Assembly (NCBI RefSeq): GCF_001639275.1
Contig: NZ_LWMU01000125.1
Location: 1 to 60,396 of the forward strand
DNA: 60,396 bases
Direction: 5' to 3'
Source of the DNA: Methanobrevibacter oralis
GTDB lineage: Archaea; Methanobacteriota; Methanobacteria; Methanobacteriales; Methanobacteriaceae
Under the pieces are notes generated by a model, which saw only the letters and a list, made by a program, of their open reading frames with translations, was not told where the DNA came from and did not search any database. The position numbers and the translations under genes are program-made. Shown piece by piece: positions 36,909 to 46,645 of this stretch (position 1 is the first letter of the stretch; the number at the start of each line of letters is the position of its first letter).

Positions 36909-39485
36909 TCATAACTTTTTAATTTCATTATAAACACGTTTACACGAATTATTATCATCAAATGAAAAGAAGTTTTTAATATTTTTAAGATATTTTTCTT
37001 TAATATTGCAATCATTTTCCATATAACCAATAATTAACGAAACTAATGTATCTTCATCATTAGCTATTTCGCCAAATCCCATGGATTCATAATCAAAATA
37101 GCTTTCTTTTAAATCAAAATGATAATCGTCACTATAATGATAATATAAAACCGGTTTTTTAAGATATGCAAAATCAAATGCGACACTAGAATAATCAGTT
37201 ATTAAAAGTGATGAAGAATTGAAGAAATCCACATAATTTTTATTTTCATAATCTATTTTCACATAATCTGAATCAAAAAGATCAATAAATTCATAAGTAT
37301 TAGGATGTGGTTTAAAAATTATTTCATACCCATACTTTTCACAAGCTTCATGCAGCTTTTTATTATTAATTAATGAATCAAAGGTAATGAAATACTTGGA
37401 AGTTAGAATAAATTCTTCAGGCCTATTTTTTAAATATCTTCTCCAAGAAGGCATTATAACAATTTGTTTTTTAATAATGTCATTATTTAATTTATCGAAA
37501 CGTGGAAATCCGGTTAATTTAAGTATTTGTTTATCATAATGATAAGGATATCTTAAAAAAGATTCTAACTCTTTTTTTGAAACAGTCACTAACATGGATA
37601 AATTTATATCATATTTTTTTAACCATGAAGAAACGTTATCCTTTGTAACTCCATGCTGGAGAAATATAGATTGGGATTTTAAAATACCTGCAAAATGAGG
37701 ATAATTACCCCAAAATGGATAAATAACACTATTGTCCGGATGTGATGTTATAATTTTTTCTGCAAATAATCCTAGTAACTTATGTCTAATTGAATTAAAA
37801 GGAATTATTTTTGCACCATCCCACTTACTTACTTCATCAAAATACTTTCCCTTACCTACAACAAAATACTTTTTTACGTTTTCATCCTGTTTAATTGCGT
37901 ATTCATATAATATTTTCCCATTATCATCTGCAATAAATGGACGATCCATAAATAACCAAATATGTTTCTTGTATAAAAAAGGATATGCTAATAAATACAA
38001 TGCCCTTAATATAATTCCTGTCCTAAACCCCTGTTCATGTTTAGCAAACATGGATTTTAAAGTTTTTATTTCTTGTTTGATCCAAGAACGAGTTTTATAT
38101 GGTTTAATTATAATTGAATTGTCTTTTAATATGCTTAAGAAATTTTCTGATTTTTGATAGGAAGTTATTTTTGAAAAATTACATGGCCTTGAAAAGTCAA
38201 TATTTAAATTATCAAAGTTATCTAGCGAAGAATCAAAGCTGATTTCATGTTTATCTTTAGTTAAACTTATAGATATTTCAAAATTGTTATTGATATTGCG
38301 TGAATTTCCCAATGAATACTCTTTTCTTTGAGGAAAATCAATTTTATTTGTTTTGACTTTTTCACCATCTACAATACAATATATGTCAATATCAGCGAAA
38401 TAAGATTTTAAAACACCCATAATATATAAAACATCGTCTTTAATCTCAAAAATATCTAAATACACTGTGTTTAAATCTAATTTTTCAATTAGGTTGTTTG
38501 AAATATCTTCATGATTATTTTTAATCTCATACCAATGTTTATAATATGTTATATGTGCCTTTAAATCATTGGCAATGCCAAATTGAGAACAAATGACTTC
38601 ATCATCAATATATTGCAATATATCATATAATAATTTTTTAAATTCTATACATTCCCTATCACCTAAAATATTATCAAGTGTAGAAATTTCAAATATCCAC
38701 TGTAAATCGTACATCAGAGTATATTGAATGAATAATGGAACAGAAGAATAATATTTTAAACTTTCATCAATTAAGTACTTAAAATAATATTTTAAACGAG
38801 GAATAAAATAATATTTATCAAAAAGAGCATTATCCAATACAGATGTTTTGTTTAACCTTTTTCTATAGAAATATTTAGCATCCTTGCAAAAACCAATTTT
38901 AGGATTTTCTAAAAGCAATTGATTAATAAATGTAACATCCTCAGAAATATGTAATCTAGGATCAAATTCTAAATCTTTAATTTTTTCTCTTTTAAAAAAA
39001 GATGAAGAAGCAGATAACTGGATATAATTAGGATTTTTGGTTAAATCAACTACTTGATTTTTTTCATATTTAAAATTTAAAATATGCTCTCCTTTTTTAT
39101 CTCCTTTGAAAAAAATAGGAATAGAAACAATATCCATTCCATCATGTTTTTTAAAGAAATTATAAACATTGAAGAAAGCATTAAGAGATACAAAATCATC
39201 ACTATCAATAAACGTGACATATTCTCCAGTAGCATGCTTGAGACCCAAATTACGTGACTGGGAAACTCCTAAATGTTCTTTATTAGCAATATATTTAATA
39301 TTATGAGGATATTTAGCCTTATATTTAAGGCAAATATCTTCACTTAAATCTAAACTAGCATCATTAACTAAAATTATTTGAATATTATCTTTGAAATCTA
39401 AAGATTGATTAATGATACTACCGATAGATTCTTTAAGCCAAACATCAGAATTACGAATTGCTATCACTACTGAAAATTTAAACAT
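36909..39485 (-). CDS. Two-domain GT2 glycosyltransferase - TagF-like glycerophosphotransferase (copy 1)
   Basis: An 858-residue fusion. Residues 1-230 are a GT-A fold glycosyltransferase (VVIAIRNSDVWLKESIGSII, IILVNDASLDLSE, TFIDSDDFVS with the DxD). Residues 350-450 are a middle linker domain. Residues 490-858 are a CDP-glycerol:poly(glycerophosphate) transferase-like domain: IFLQHGVTKDNVSSWL, MPSWRRYLKN, IIFKPHPNTYEFI, LLITDYSSVAFDFAYLKKPVLYY, YFDYESMGFGEI. The two histidines of HGVTKD and KPHPN are the family catalytic pair. It is third in a minus-strand operon after the exporter genes (gap of 66 bases). Predicted to extend a phosphate-linked polymer; the true sugar or polyol substrate is unknown. 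Confidence 0.85.
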   Translation of the reverse strand: MFKFSVVIAIRNSDVWLKESIGSIINQSLDFKDNIQIILVNDASLDLSEDICLKYKAKYPHNIKYIANKEHLGVSQSRNLGLKHATGEYVTFIDSDDFVSLNAFFNVYNFFKKHDGMDIVSIPIFFKGDKKGEHILNFKYEKNQVVDLTKNPNYIQLSASSSFFKREKIKDLEFDPRLHISEDVTFINQLLLENPKIGFCKDAKYFYRKRLNKTSVLDNALFDKYYFIPRLKYYFKYLIDESLKYYSSVPLFIQYTLMYDLQWIFEISTLDNILGDRECIEFKKLLYDILQYIDDEVICSQFGIANDLKAHITYYKHWYEIKNNHEDISNNLIEKLDLNTVYLDIFEIKDDVLYIMGVLKSYFADIDIYCIVDGEKVKTNKIDFPQRKEYSLGNSRNINNNFEISISLTKDKHEISFDSSLDNFDNLNIDFSRPCNFSKITSYQKSENFLSILKDNSIIIKPYKTRSWIKQEIKTLKSMFAKHEQGFRTGIILRALYLLAYPFLYKKHIWLFMDRPFIADDNGKILYEYAIKQDENVKKYFVVGKGKYFDEVSKWDGAKIIPFNSIRHKLLGLFAEKIITSHPDNSVIYPFWGNYPHFAGILKSQSIFLQHGVTKDNVSSWLKKYDINLSMLVTVSKKELESFLRYPYHYDKQILKLTGFPRFDKLNNDIIKKQIVIMPSWRRYLKNRPEEFILTSKYFITFDSLINNKKLHEACEKYGYEIIFKPHPNTYEFIDLFDSDYVKIDYENKNYVDFFNSSSLLITDYSSVAFDFAYLKKPVLYYHYSDDYHFDLKESYFDYESMGFGEIANDEDTLVSLIIGYMENDCNIKEKYLKNIKNFFSFDDNNSCKRVYNEIKKL

Positions 39486-39551
39486 TCTGTTTCACCCCAC
39501 CCCGTAATGTAATATATATACATACATCATATAAGTAATGTTGAAATTTAA

Positions 39552-41051
39552 TTATCTAAATTGAATATTCTTAAGCTGACTAGTACTTGCTTTTTCAGAA
39601 TCTTTAAGATAATTATCACAAACCGTGTTAACTTCACCTATCTCTCGAACACACCCGTTATCAATCCAAATAGCTTTATCACATAACTGCCTAATTTGAG
39701 GTATTGAATGAGAAACTAAAATAACAGTAGTTTGACCATCCATTAATGATTTCATTTTATCATTACTTTTCTTTTTGAAATTAACGTCTCCAACACCTAA
39801 AATTTCATCAATGATTAAAATATCCGGTTCAACAATAGTGGCTATTGAAAATCCTAACTTTGCAAGCATTCCAGAAGAATAATTCTTAATTGGATAATTA
39901 ATAAACTCGCCTAAATCCGCAAACTCTACAATCTCATCATATTTTTCTTCTAAAAATTTCTTATCATAGCCTAAAACTGCCCCATTTAAAAATATATTTT
40001 TAGCTCCAGAATAATTATAATCAAAACCTGCACCTAATGAAAGTAATGGGGAAATTCTACCTTCAGTTTTCACACAACCACTATCAGGTTTGTAAATTCC
40101 AGTAATGACATTTAGCAAAGTAGACTTACCTGCTCCATTATACCCAATGATTCCAACTTTTTCCCCCTTATAAATTTTAAATGAAATATCTTTTAAAGCT
40201 TGAAATTTAGTTTTTTTAGGTTTGTTTCTCTTTAATGTCCTTATAAAATGTTCTTTTAAATTGTCAATTTTATCATTTTGAACTTCAAATGTCAAATCAA
40301 CATTTTGAACTTCAATTGAAATATTTTGATTATAGTCTTGGATAATGTTAGATAAAATGGCATCTACATCATGTTTTTGTGCATTATTAGGAATTGTTCT
40401 TTCTTTTTTAATTACTTCAGAGGTATGATGATTAACACTATTTTGTTGACTTGAAACATTATTCAGACTCTCTTCAGAGACATTAATTCCATTGTTATGT
40501 AAAACATCAGCAGAAACTTTTTGATTATTTATTTCATAGTTGTTAGAATTATTATTGAAATTATTTTGAAAATTGCCATTCTCGCTCTTTTGATTATCAA
40601 CATTAATTACTTGTTTTTTAGAATTTTGTTCTGTTGAAATCTCAGGGATCACATCTTTAATCGGCTTACTTTCTTTAATTTTTTGTTCCCTATCTAATAC
40701 ATGCTGAGGTATAATTACATCATCAACAGACATGCCTTTTTCATTATGCTTTTTTAATTCCAGCTTTCGAAGATTTTGTATATTATCAATATTTCTTTGA
40801 TTTTTATGATTAATTCCTTTAAAATTCTCCCCATTTGATTTTTTAGCTAAAGCTTTCCTTTCAGCCTCATTCAATTTTTCTTCAGCTTCCATTTCAGATA
40901 AATGATATTTATTAATTAAAACTTCCTTAGCATGTAATCGTTTTTTAATTGTTTCATTATTTTTAATAACTTGAGAATCTTCTATGGTACTTTGAATTTC
41001 AGGATTATTAAGCGACTTTTTAAATTTAAAATTTTTTTCTTCTGTACTCAT
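39552..41051 (-). CDS. TagH-like ABC transporter ATPase with a long N-terminal extension
   Basis: ATPase of a polysaccharide or teichoic-acid-type exporter. Residues 1-245 are low-complexity, Asn/Lys/Glu-rich and coiled or disordered. The ABC domain begins near 246: FEVQNDKIDNLKEHFIR..., Walker A GYNGAGKST at 303-311, then the RfbE/TagH-specific ISPLLSLGAGFDYNYSGAKNIFLNGAVLG, signature NYSSGMLAKLGFS, Walker B DILIIDEILGVGD, and the switch His in VSHSIPQIRQLC. AGGAGG precedes the ATG. It lies 10 bases after the permease gene. The long N-terminal extension is not usual in TagH. Confidence 0.9.
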   Translation of the reverse strand: MSTEEKNFKFKKSLNNPEIQSTIEDSQVIKNNETIKKRLHAKEVLINKYHLSEMEAEEKLNEAERKALAKKSNGENFKGINHKNQRNIDNIQNLRKLELKKHNEKGMSVDDVIIPQHVLDREQKIKESKPIKDVIPEISTEQNSKKQVINVDNQKSENGNFQNNFNNNSNNYEINNQKVSADVLHNNGINVSEESLNNVSSQQNSVNHHTSEVIKKERTIPNNAQKHDVDAILSNIIQDYNQNISIEVQNVDLTFEVQNDKIDNLKEHFIRTLKRNKPKKTKFQALKDISFKIYKGEKVGIIGYNGAGKSTLLNVITGIYKPDSGCVKTEGRISPLLSLGAGFDYNYSGAKNIFLNGAVLGYDKKFLEEKYDEIVEFADLGEFINYPIKNYSSGMLAKLGFSIATIVEPDILIIDEILGVGDVNFKKKSNDKMKSLMDGQTTVILVSHSIPQIRQLCDKAIWIDNGCVREIGEVNTVCDNYLKDSEKASTSQLKNIQFR

Positions 41052-41061
41052 CTAAAACCTC

Positions 41062-41862
41062 CTAAAATCTCTTTGAAACCATATCTTCATATTTTTTATA
41101 TATAATAACTCCAAATACTAAAATAATTAATGAAAATAATAATAAATTAATTATATTTAATGTATTGGGGATTGTTCCCCAAATTACAAAATGCCGAAAC
41201 TGATCTATTACCCAAAATAGAGGATTTAAAATCATATAACTATAATATGGTTCCGGGATAATATCCATCGGATAAAACATTGCTGAAGAATACATTAATA
41301 CTAATGATATAACACCCCATAAATGTTGAATATCTGAGTAATAAACACATAATATTGCAACAACAAATCCTATTCCAATTATCATCATTGTCAAAGCTAA
41401 AACTGGAATAAATGCATAGGGAATTGTATTAAAATAAAATGGTGCATGAGTTACAATCATTACTCCGACCAAAATTATTAATGTAATGAAAAAATTAATA
41501 AATTCAGAAATTATACTTCCTAAAATAAAAATGTGTTTAGGAGCTGCAGTTCTCTTTAAAATATTTTGATTACCTTTAATGGAATTCATAGATGCTGCAA
41601 TTGCAGAATTAAAAAAATCAAAAAGACATCTTGCTGATAAAAAGTAAACAGGAAAGTTTTCAATACTTCTTCCAAATAAAGTGGAAAAAATAATAGTAAA
41701 TACAATCATTATCAATAATGGTTTTAATATGCTCCAAAATATGCCTAAAACAGAATCTTTGTATTTTGATGAAAAATTCTTTTTAACAATTTCTTGTAAT
41801 AAAAAGATATTATTACTATTAGCTATACTCATGAAAACCACATTACACTCTTTAATAAACAT
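41062..41862 (-). CDS. TagG-like ABC-2 transporter permease
   Basis: Membrane subunit of the same exporter. The 266 residues contain about six helices: LLIMIVFTIIFSTLFG (about 48-63), IISEFINFFITLIILVGVMIV, FIPVLALTMMIIGIGFVVAILCVYYSDI, LWGVISLVLMYSSAMFYPMDIIP, LNIINLLLFSLIILVFGVIIY. The motif AVLGIFWSILKPLL (here DSVLGIFWSILKPLL) near the N-terminus is typical of TagG/RfbA permeases. The ATG at 41862 was kept; an ATG ten codons later (41832) is possible. It is the first gene of the operon, divergent from 42241. Confidence 0.9.
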   Translation of the reverse strand: MFIKECNVVFMSIANSNNIFLLQEIVKKNFSSKYKDSVLGIFWSILKPLLIMIVFTIIFSTLFGRSIENFPVYFLSARCLFDFFNSAIAASMNSIKGNQNILKRTAAPKHIFILGSIISEFINFFITLIILVGVMIVTHAPFYFNTIPYAFIPVLALTMMIIGIGFVVAILCVYYSDIQHLWGVISLVLMYSSAMFYPMDIIPEPYYSYMILNPLFWVIDQFRHFVIWGTIPNTLNIINLLLFSLIILVFGVIIYKKYEDMVSKRF

Positions 41863-42240
41863 TTAATTTTATTTAATATAATGATGCTTTTAATCACAAA
41901 ATCTATTAAATTCAAATAAAATGAAATAAAATTTTTATAACATCAACCTCATAATTTATCTGAAATCGTATATTTACTATAAATATTAATTTCTTCTTTT
42001 TTAACTTTATCGGCAATACAAAAATTAGATGCCTTTTAAAAATCCTATTTTGTATGAAACATAGTTTTAAATCAAATTTTTTTAAAATTTTATCAATTCT
42101 TAATGACAAACTTAGATAAACAACATTGAAGTTTTTTAATGTTGAATAATTAATTTACATTGTTTATATTTAATTTAGCAATATATTTATAACAATGTTT
42201 AATTAATATTATAAAGCAAATAAAGTTTGTTGATGGTGTT
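41863..42240. promoter_or_regulatory. Divergent promoter region of the polymer island
   Basis: A 378-base AT-rich gap between the exporter operon and the eight-gene operon. TATA-like TTTATATT occurs at about 42163-42170, and a second A/T run at 42181-42192. The ribosome binding site GGTG lies at 42235-42238. An open frame on the minus strand inside this gap is judged to be chance. The exporter promoter cannot be fixed from sequence. Confidence 0.4.
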
Positions 42241-44835
42241 ATGAATAAAAAAATTTTTTCAATTATAATATCATGTTATAATGTTGAAGATTATATAAAT
42301 GAAGCAATAAATTCCATAATCAATCAAAAATTTAATTTTGAAGATGTCGAAATTATTTTGGTTGATGATGGGAGTTTAGATGACACTGGAAAAATTTGTA
42401 AAAAATATACTGAAAAATACCCAAATAATATTAAATATATTTATAAAGAAAATGGAGGTCAAGCTTTAGCTAGGAATATTGGAATAAAATATGCTAATGG
42501 AAAATATGTTAATTTCTTAGATGCTGATGATAAATTAATGAATAATACTTTAAATTCCGTTTATGACTTTTTTGAAAATAACTATGAAGAAATTGATTTG
42601 GTTGCAATTCCAATGTATTTTTTTGAAAGAAAAACCGACCCCCACCCATTAAATTATAAATTTATTGAAGATAAAGTTGTTTATCTAGATAAAAATTGGA
42701 ATTATCCCCAACTAGCTACAAATTCGGCTTTTTTTAAAATAGAGTTATTTGATAAATTTGAGTTTGATGTTAATTTAATTAATTCCGAAGATTCCATAAT
42801 GGTAAATAAGATACTTTTAGAAAAAAAGGCTTATGGTGTGATAAAAGATGGAGGCCTGTGCTATAGAAAACGAAACGATAATTCTTCCATAATAGATAAT
42901 GTTAAACAAGATAAACGATTTTATAATAATCGTTTGAAAGGATACTTCATTGAGTTGATTAAATATTCTAGAAACAAATTGGGCTTCATTCCTAAATTTA
43001 TACAATATCTTATTATTTACGACGTTAAATGGATGTTTCTTGATGATTATTATAAAGAAATACTTAACAATGATGAACTTGATGAATTTAATAAATTAAC
43101 AAAATATGTTTTAGATTCTGTTGATGATGAAATTATAGAAGAACATTTTAAAAAAGATGATTATAAATTAAAAAAAAGAATATTTGAATTAAAATATGGT
43201 GATTACGAAATAATAAGTAAAGATGACAAAATATCAATGTACATCAATAATATTTTAATTGATGAACTGTCAATTCACAAATTTTACATTGATATTATTG
43301 AAATTAGAAATAACCAGTTGTTTCTTTCTGGATTTTTAAGATCTTTTTTTAATAGCAATGATGTTGAAATTAAACTTTTAAAAGGAAATGACATATTTAA
43401 TGGAACTAATTTTAATTATGATAATAGAAGTGAAAGCGAATTTTTAGAATCAACTATTAATTTTGACTTTAGCATCCCACTAAATGAAATGGAATATGAA
43501 ATTAAACTTGTTGTAAAAGATAGGCTAAAAAGAGATAGCAATTATATTGAATTAAAAATCGAATTTTTAAATCATGCTAGATTATCAAAAGTAAGTAATT
43601 ATTCTCTTTGGGATGATTATTTAATCATTTTTAAAAACAATACTTTCCATATATTAAAATATTCTTATTTTAAAATGATTAGTCTAGAGTTAAGAGTTTT
43701 AAAAAATATCCTATTTAACAAATACCCTTATTGGACATCGGCAATTTTCTTTAGGTTAGTATATTTAATTTTATTTCCTATTTACAAAAATAAAACAATA
43801 TGGATGTTCATGGATAGACAAGATTCAGCTGATGATAATGCAGAGCATCTTTTTAATTACTGTAATGATATTGATGATAGTATAAACAAATACTTTACTT
43901 TAAATGAAAATTCAAAGGACTTTAAAAAGTTTAATAATGCATTGAAATTTTACTCTATTAAACAGAGATTACTTTACTTATTTGCAGATAAAATCATCTC
44001 ATCGCACCCAGATGAGTCTATTTTAAATCCTTTTTGGGATAAAAACATACAACTTTATTCAGGGTTAATTAATTCTCAGAAAATATTTTTACAACATGGT
44101 GTTACAAAAGACAATGTGTCATCATGGCTTAGAAAATACGATAAAAACTTATCAATGATTGTTTGTGTATCTGAAAGAGAAGCTAAATCATTTCTAAAAT
44201 ATAAATATAATTACAATAGTGATGTAATTAAAGTATTGGGTTTTCCAAGATTTGATAATTTAGAAAATATTAACAACAAAAAACAAATTCTTATAATGCC
44301 CAGTTGGAGAAGGAGTTTAGAAAATTTAAGTGAAAAGCAAATTAAAAAAACACAATTCTTTAAAAAAAATAATTCATTAATTAACAATGAAGAGTTAATT
44401 AAAATAGCTCAAAAAAATCATTATGAGATTATTTATAAACCTCATCCAAAGATAATGGAAATAATTGATTTGTTTGATAGAAATGAATTTGTAAATATAG
44501 ATGAAACAAGTAGTTATCAAGAATTATTCAATTCATCATCATTATTGATAACAGATTTTTCTTCTGTTGCATTTGATTTTGCATATCTTAAAAAACCAAT
44601 TCTATATTACCAATATGCAAATGACTATCATTTTAAAGAGTCAATTATTGATTATGAAAAAAATGGATTTGGAGAGGTTATCCATGATGAAACAAGATTA
44701 ATCAAAATTATTAATGAATATTTAAATAATAATTGTATAATGAAAGAAAAATATAAAAAAAGAGTAGAAAATTTTTATAAATACAAAGATAAAAATAATT
44801 GTAAGCGAGTTTATGAGGCTGTTAGAAATTTATGA
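42241..44835 (+). CDS. Two-domain GT2 glycosyltransferase - TagF-like glycerophosphotransferase (copy 2)
   Basis: A diverged paralogue of the 36909-39485 fusion with the same layout in 864 residues. GT2 domain: SIIISCYNVEDYINEAINSI, IILVDDGSLDDTGKIC, NFLDADDKLM. TagF-like domain: IFLQHGVTKDNVSSWLRKYD, MPSWRRSLENL, IIYKPHPKIMEI, LLITDFSSVAFDFAYLKKPILYYQYANDYH, GFGEVIHD. The catalytic histidines are kept. GGTG precedes the ATG. It overlaps the next gene by four bases. Two complete copies facing opposite ways from one promoter region suggest different acceptors or linkages in the same polymer. Confidence 0.85.
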   Translation: MNKKIFSIIISCYNVEDYINEAINSIINQKFNFEDVEIILVDDGSLDDTGKICKKYTEKYPNNIKYIYKENGGQALARNIGIKYANGKYVNFLDADDKLMNNTLNSVYDFFENNYEEIDLVAIPMYFFERKTDPHPLNYKFIEDKVVYLDKNWNYPQLATNSAFFKIELFDKFEFDVNLINSEDSIMVNKILLEKKAYGVIKDGGLCYRKRNDNSSIIDNVKQDKRFYNNRLKGYFIELIKYSRNKLGFIPKFIQYLIIYDVKWMFLDDYYKEILNNDELDEFNKLTKYVLDSVDDEIIEEHFKKDDYKLKKRIFELKYGDYEIISKDDKISMYINNILIDELSIHKFYIDIIEIRNNQLFLSGFLRSFFNSNDVEIKLLKGNDIFNGTNFNYDNRSESEFLESTINFDFSIPLNEMEYEIKLVVKDRLKRDSNYIELKIEFLNHARLSKVSNYSLWDDYLIIFKNNTFHILKYSYFKMISLELRVLKNILFNKYPYWTSAIFFRLVYLILFPIYKNKTIWMFMDRQDSADDNAEHLFNYCNDIDDSINKYFTLNENSKDFKKFNNALKFYSIKQRLLYLFADKIISSHPDESILNPFWDKNIQLYSGLINSQKIFLQHGVTKDNVSSWLRKYDKNLSMIVCVSEREAKSFLKYKYNYNSDVIKVLGFPRFDNLENINNKKQILIMPSWRRSLENLSEKQIKKTQFFKKNNSLINNEELIKIAQKNHYEIIYKPHPKIMEIIDLFDRNEFVNIDETSSYQELFNSSSLLITDFSSVAFDFAYLKKPILYYQYANDYHFKESIIDYEKNGFGEVIHDETRLIKIINEYLNNNCIMKEKYKKRVENFYKYKDKNNCKRVYEAVRNL

Positions 44836-45827
44836 GTTTTAAAGATAAATTCCTAGAAAAAAGTGATAGGTATAATTTTTACAAGAAAAATTATGAACTA
44901 TATAAAGAAGAACATGATGCTCGAAATTTAGAAAAAGTAGCAGATAGCTTTTGCAATAATAAATTAGTCAATTTTGCCTATCATGAAGACTTTCCAACTA
45001 AATTAAATGACTTACTTAAAAATTTACCAACAGAATCTAGAAATATTTTACTACACATTTATTTAAGGGCAATAGCAGCAAATATGCAAAGAAAAGGCAC
45101 ATTATTTACTGATGAAGAGTTAAAACTCCAAAAAAAGCATCAGGAGTTTAGAAAAAATAATGTGAAGAAAAATGAAATCTGTGGATATAAGTTTACAACA
45201 AATACTTTTAATGTTCATTGTTTTATGAATGACTTTTTAACGGATAAAGATAAAGAATTTTTAAAAAATAAAGATATTATTGATGCAGGAGCTTATATTG
45301 GAGACTCTTCAATACCATTTTCCAAGTTGACACAAAAAAACGTTTATGCTTTTGAACCATTTGAAGATTCATACAAGAACTTAGTTGAAAATATTAAACT
45401 AAATAATATTAAAAACATTGTCCCTGTTAACTTATCATTAAGCGATAAAATTGGTGAAGAAAACCTATATCTTGCAGGAGATAATATTCAAGGTATCACT
45501 AATGATTCTACAATGCGAAAATATGATAAAGTTCTTAAAGCTAAAACCATGACAATTGACGAGTATGTTGAAAAAAATAATCTTGATGTTGGCTTTATCA
45601 AAGTGGATGTTGAAGGAGCAGAACAAAAATTAATTAAAGGAGCACTTAACACGATTAAAACACAAAAACCAATAATGTTTTTAAGTATATATCATAATGT
45701 AAACGATTTTTTTGAAATTAAACCATTAATTGAAAGTTTGAATCTAGGTTACACTTTTAAAGTATCTAAAGAAAGACCAGAAACATTTATCGGAGACACA
45801 ATTCTAGAATGTCGCTGTGAGGATTAA
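44832..45827 (+). CDS. FkbM-family SAM-dependent methyltransferase
   Basis: A 331-residue methyltransferase. The FkbM domain spans about 145-310: SAM loop IIDAGAYIGDSSIPFSKL, VYAFEPFEDSYKNLVENIKLN, VPVNLSLSDKIGEENLYL, and IDEYVEKNNLDVGFIKVDVEGAEQKLIKGAL. The N-terminal 140 residues are helical and may bind the acceptor. FkbM enzymes O-methylate sugars or other small molecules. The ATG overlaps the previous stop (ATGA), so it is translationally coupled to the GT2-TagF gene. Likely adds a methyl cap or decoration to the glycan. Confidence 0.9.
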   Translation: MSFKDKFLEKSDRYNFYKKNYELYKEEHDARNLEKVADSFCNNKLVNFAYHEDFPTKLNDLLKNLPTESRNILLHIYLRAIAANMQRKGTLFTDEELKLQKKHQEFRKNNVKKNEICGYKFTTNTFNVHCFMNDFLTDKDKEFLKNKDIIDAGAYIGDSSIPFSKLTQKNVYAFEPFEDSYKNLVENIKLNNIKNIVPVNLSLSDKIGEENLYLAGDNIQGITNDSTMRKYDKVLKAKTMTIDEYVEKNNLDVGFIKVDVEGAEQKLIKGALNTIKTQKPIMFLSIYHNVNDFFEIKPLIESLNLGYTFKVSKERPETFIGDTILECRCED

Positions 45828-45829
45828 AC

Positions 45830-46636
45830 ATGGAAAATGTAACAAACAATAATCAAATTCAAGAACTAAAAGATAATAAAATTATAGGAAATCCAACTTT
45901 AGCCAATTCAAATATAAAATTTATAGGAATAAATAACATTTTATATTGTGAAAATGATGTGAATCTCGTAAACTGTGATATCCAATTTAAAGGAAATAAT
46001 TCATTAATTTATTTATCTCGTAACGAAAACAATTATTCAATTAATATACATGTTTTTCAAGATTGTACAGTTTACATCGGAAGAGATAACACTATGGCAC
46101 AACCAATAAGTATTAACATACAAGAACATCAAAACCTCATCATAGGTGATGATTGCATCATATCAAGTGGAACAATATTTAGAACCTCTGATGCATATTT
46201 AATTTATGATACAATTTCTAAAAAACGAATAAACGATAGTAGAAGCATATTTATTGGAGACCATGTCTGGATTGGGCATCAAACATTTATTAGTAAGGGT
46301 TCTAAAATTGGCTCTGGTGCTATTTTAGATAATAATACTTATGTGCCAAGTAACTATTCATTAAAATCCAATGCAATCTTTGCTGGAAACCCTGCACAGC
46401 TTATAAAAGACAATGTATTTTTTACAAAAGACTATAATGGTGGTTTTAAAGCAGAAGATACATTGAACTCTGAAAATTATAACAGCAGAATATACATATA
46501 TGGACCTCAATTAAAAGAAACTTTGGATTTGATAACAATCGATAAAATAATTTCAGAACTTAGAATTGATGAGAGAATTGATTTTATACAAAAATTATTC
46601 GTTAGAAATAAGCTACATGACAGATTTTCGGTTTAA
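45830..46636 (+). CDS. Left-handed beta-helix acyltransferase (hexapeptide repeat), copy 1
   Basis: A 268-residue LbH acyltransferase. The hexapeptide coil region (about 55-195) includes FIGDHVWIGHQTFISKGSKIGSGAILDNNTYV, with the catalytic histidine in GDHVWIG, and closes with SNAIFAGNPAQLIKDNV, the typical xenobiotic-acetyltransferase end. The ATG follows GAGGATT by six bases, two bases after the previous stop. A paralogue is encoded at 47641. It probably acetylates or otherwise acylates a sugar of the polymer; the acyl donor is unknown. Confidence 0.88.
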   Translation: MENVTNNNQIQELKDNKIIGNPTLANSNIKFIGINNILYCENDVNLVNCDIQFKGNNSLIYLSRNENNYSINIHVFQDCTVYIGRDNTMAQPISINIQEHQNLIIGDDCIISSGTIFRTSDAYLIYDTISKKRINDSRSIFIGDHVWIGHQTFISKGSKIGSGAILDNNTYVPSNYSLKSNAIFAGNPAQLIKDNVFFTKDYNGGFKAEDTLNSENYNSRIYIYGPQLKETLDLITIDKIISELRIDERIDFIQKLFVRNKLHDRFSV

Positions 46637-46645
46637 AAGATTAAT

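Noticed and set aside
39490-39551. Terminator or regulatory hairpin between the TagH-like and the first fusion gene
   Set aside because: Only a short CCCCACCCCG run was seen, which on the coding strand is the ribosome binding region of the fusion gene; no symmetric stem was found.
41912-42109. Small minus-strand open frame of 65 codons in the divergent promoter region
   Set aside because: Composition is that of random AT-rich DNA, the product is repetitive in Lys, Ile and Phe, and there is no ribosome binding site.
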